Of a DNA stretch of 64,000 nucleotides, positions 61,991-64,000 are shown one piece after another. A program made the position numbers and the translations under genes. Origin of the DNA: Lotus japonicus. Taxonomy: Eukaryota; Streptophyta; Magnoliopsida; Fabales; Fabaceae. The stretch covers positions 62,883,984 to 62,947,983 of the forward strand of contig NC_080046.1 of the NCBI RefSeq assembly GCF_012489685.1, written 5' to 3'. Under the pieces are notes generated by a model that searched no databases, was not told the origin of the DNA, and was given only the letters and a program-made list of their open reading frames with translations. Each line of letters starts with the position of its first letter. Position 1 is the first letter of the stretch.

Positions 61991-63723
61991 TTTTTTAATT
62001 AGAAATAAATATTTTAATGATTTAAATTCAAAATGTGATACCTTTTTACTTTATGAAGTGCTTTTTTATGCCAGAGAACAGACTCTGGTTGCAGTGAAAA
62101 TAAAATTTGCATATGATGTTAGGTACTGTGTGGAATTTGTGAGTGTGTTTGTGGATAATTTATAAGAAAAACGGTGGTGATAGTGAGGTAGAGAAATCTG
62201 AGAGAGATTTTGATGTAAATGGAGATTTTTCTTTCTTATGAGATTGGACTTTTAACCCTTATTCACACCATTCGAAATTTCCATTACTATTATTTTCGAC
62301 ACTTATGTCACTGACAAATAATAATTAGGTTCTGATGTAATGTATATTCTTTGTAATGGAGAATTAAGTAGTTGTTTTTAAGAGTCTTTTATATATAATT
62401 CAGATGCAAACAGTATGCACTCAGCTATCACTTGAGCACTAGAGCAAGTAAAGGGAGCATACTACGACTGCTTTACTATTCTGAATTTTTTTATCGCAGA
62501 AATGCTCCGGTAAGTACAACAAGCTCAAAAGCAGAATAGCATGATGAAACTACTAGATATTATTAATGAACCAAACCTTTCAGTTCCAAACTGTCAAGAC
62601 CTTCGCTAGAAATTTGTTCTAAAGTAAGCCCATTAGTACTACTATAAGAGCAAAGCAACATGCTTCTTATATTGGGAGATAGACAAAAGCAGAGGTTGCC
62701 TTAGTAAGCTTTCTCACCTGGATCAACAGAAAAAGCAACTGAAACTCGATCGATGAAAGTTGGAATGGCAAGGTTTACTCTTAAAGTCTTCGGCAGGAGG
62801 AGGATACAAGAGATCGACCTTGAAGCAAGCAAGGTATGGTGGGTGTCATCATCTTCATCGATATTACCCACCAGATAGACTTGAGAAAAGACTTTCAGGC
62901 ATCCTGAGAGTAAGGAGAAGCTGGATCTAAATGTATTAGAAAGAGCATAAAAGCTTTTATATATAGGAAGAATATTTTACATTAAAATACTTCTACATAA
63001 AAATAAATGTTAATAAGATTTCATCGGATTTTTTTTTGTTACAAGAAAAACATAATATAATATAGTTTGATGTTAATTTTTTACTACATAATAATATAGT
63101 CCACTTTAATTTTTTTGTACAAATTATTATAGGAGTTAAATTCTCCTACGGGAAGAAATATATTTTAACAAGAAAGTACCTTTATTAAGTATTAATTAAT
63201 GTATCAAATACAATAACAAATTTCGCGGTACATTCTTTTTTTTCTAAGATTAAAATGTGTTCTGAATGCTTTATTGGTGATTCTTCATATCTATAATTTG
63301 TGTTATTGTCTTTAGGCTCATGAAGAATGTGAAACGACTTCATGTTGATATGGGTCAAACTTAGCTTATTTTATTGTGTAAAAAATGAACTCGCATAATC
63401 ACGTACATAAAGAATCTTTTCTCTTTTTTTCATTGTAGATTAAATCAGCTATTGTTTATTAGTCATCATTAAACCACATCCCCTAATATGTTTTGCATAA
63501 TTTGAGATTTGGTTAACCAATTTTTTTATTAGTTATTCAATTGTACGAAGTTCAATCTATGCAACAAGGGTTTTAATTTAAGACTTTTTGTCCACTTTGC
63601 TCATCATTTCATACTCTTCTATTTCATCAGTTGTTTATTATATTTTTAATGATCAAGGTATTAATTGACCTATCAAATATAATAGATGTATTCCCCGTGC
63701 AACGCGCGGGTAAAAAACACTAG

Positions 63724-64000
63724 TGATACATATAGCATGTTTGGATGATAACTTGAAACTACACTTTGAAGCTTTTCTTCAAGCGGATAATCAAACACTC
63801 TAATAATATAATAATAATCTAACACAAATTAGTGTTTTAGAATATCAGTTTAGTGCAACTTCAACAGATTTTTATCTCAATTTATAAAAGTTGTGTCTAG
63901 ACTATCTGGTTTTATGGTACTTTCGGAAGCTTCAGGAGTGTTACCTTACTTTCCAAAGCATTGGGATATATACATTACCCCAATTTATAAGGTGAACGTC
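63724..64000. other. Flank beyond the Helitron 3' end, nothing recognised
   Basis: AT-rich, with a GTTTGGATGATAAC phrase near 63740 resembling the end of the small MITE at 28542. No gene seen. Confidence 0.5.

Larger units (their letters stand above)
59332..63723 (+). mobile_element. Putative non-autonomous Helitron, about 4.4 kb
   Basis: The 3' end has the classic Helitron layout: hairpin CCCGTGC-AAC-GCGCGGG at 63694-63710, a short A-rich spacer, then CTAG at 63720-63723 followed by T. The proposed 5' end is TCAATATATATTAGAAAAG at 59332, preceded by A, consistent with insertion between A and T. There are no terminal inverted repeats. The interior holds a 205-bp tandem repeat, a 63-bp tandem duplication and short ORFs, but no Rep/helicase gene is seen. 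The 3' terminus is convincing; the 5' end is a best guess. Confidence 0.65.

Overview
The window is nuclear DNA from a flowering plant. It shows spliced genes with canonical GT/AG introns, AT-rich intergenic DNA, plant-only families (JAZ/TIFY, VQ, plastid PDH E1-beta, OEP7) and plant transposon debris. A papilionoid legume such as Lotus is my best guess from the look of the small inverted-repeat elements, but nothing in the sequence proves the species. Comparisons with Arabidopsis are from memory, not from a search.

Layout. 1248-2615 (-): GH17 beta-1,3-glucanase, two exons. 2616-10096: intergenic with small MITEs. 10097-10477 (-): VQ-motif protein with a W-box/G-box promoter. 10478-14985: non-coding, with a Stowaway-like MITE, a ~1 kb long-TIR element and a 178-bp hairpin element. 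15027-22180 (+): complete CULLIN4 gene, 17 coding exons, 792 aa. 22181-25383: intergenic with two SINEs. 25384-25629 (-): OEP7-like plastid outer-envelope anchor protein. 25630-29312: Tourist-like MITE, LINE RNase H remnant, hairpin MITEs. 29313-30530 (-): F-box/kelch protein. 31800-32600: second LINE RNase H remnant. 34321-37093 (-): unrecognised gene built from tandemly duplicated phase 1-1 exons with identical 68-bp introns, ending in an EAR-like LDLSLHL tail. 37210-41954: AT-rich repeats including a SINE. 41955-45104 (-): plastid pyruvate dehydrogenase E1-beta, four exons. 46809-49775 (+): DUF1365 protein, five exons. 49776-55186: deleted copia remnant, Tourist MITE with a nested Stowaway-like MITE, SINE fragment. 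55187-57210 (+): JAZ8-type TIFY repressor, three exons. 59332-63723: putative non-autonomous Helitron. 63724-64000: nothing recognised.

Five of the genes (GH17, F-box/kelch, PDH E1-beta, DUF1365, JAZ8-type) match, in the same order, the Arabidopsis interval At1g30080-At1g30135 as I recall it. CUL4, VQ, OEP7-like and the exon-array gene are interleaved. The genes do not form one pathway. CUL4 (scaffold of CRL4 ubiquitin ligases) and the F-box/kelch protein (SCF substrate receptor) belong to different cullin ligases. The JAZ8-type and VQ proteins are both small transcriptional cofactors with stress-type cis elements upstream.

The most unusual feature is the 34.3-37.2 kb gene. Three intact copies and one shortened, frameshifted copy of the same exon type lie in a row, separated by four introns of exactly 68 bp. 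Every exon in the array is symmetric in phase, so any number could be skipped without changing the frame, including the damaged one. Several transposons are also defined to the base by their target-site duplications.
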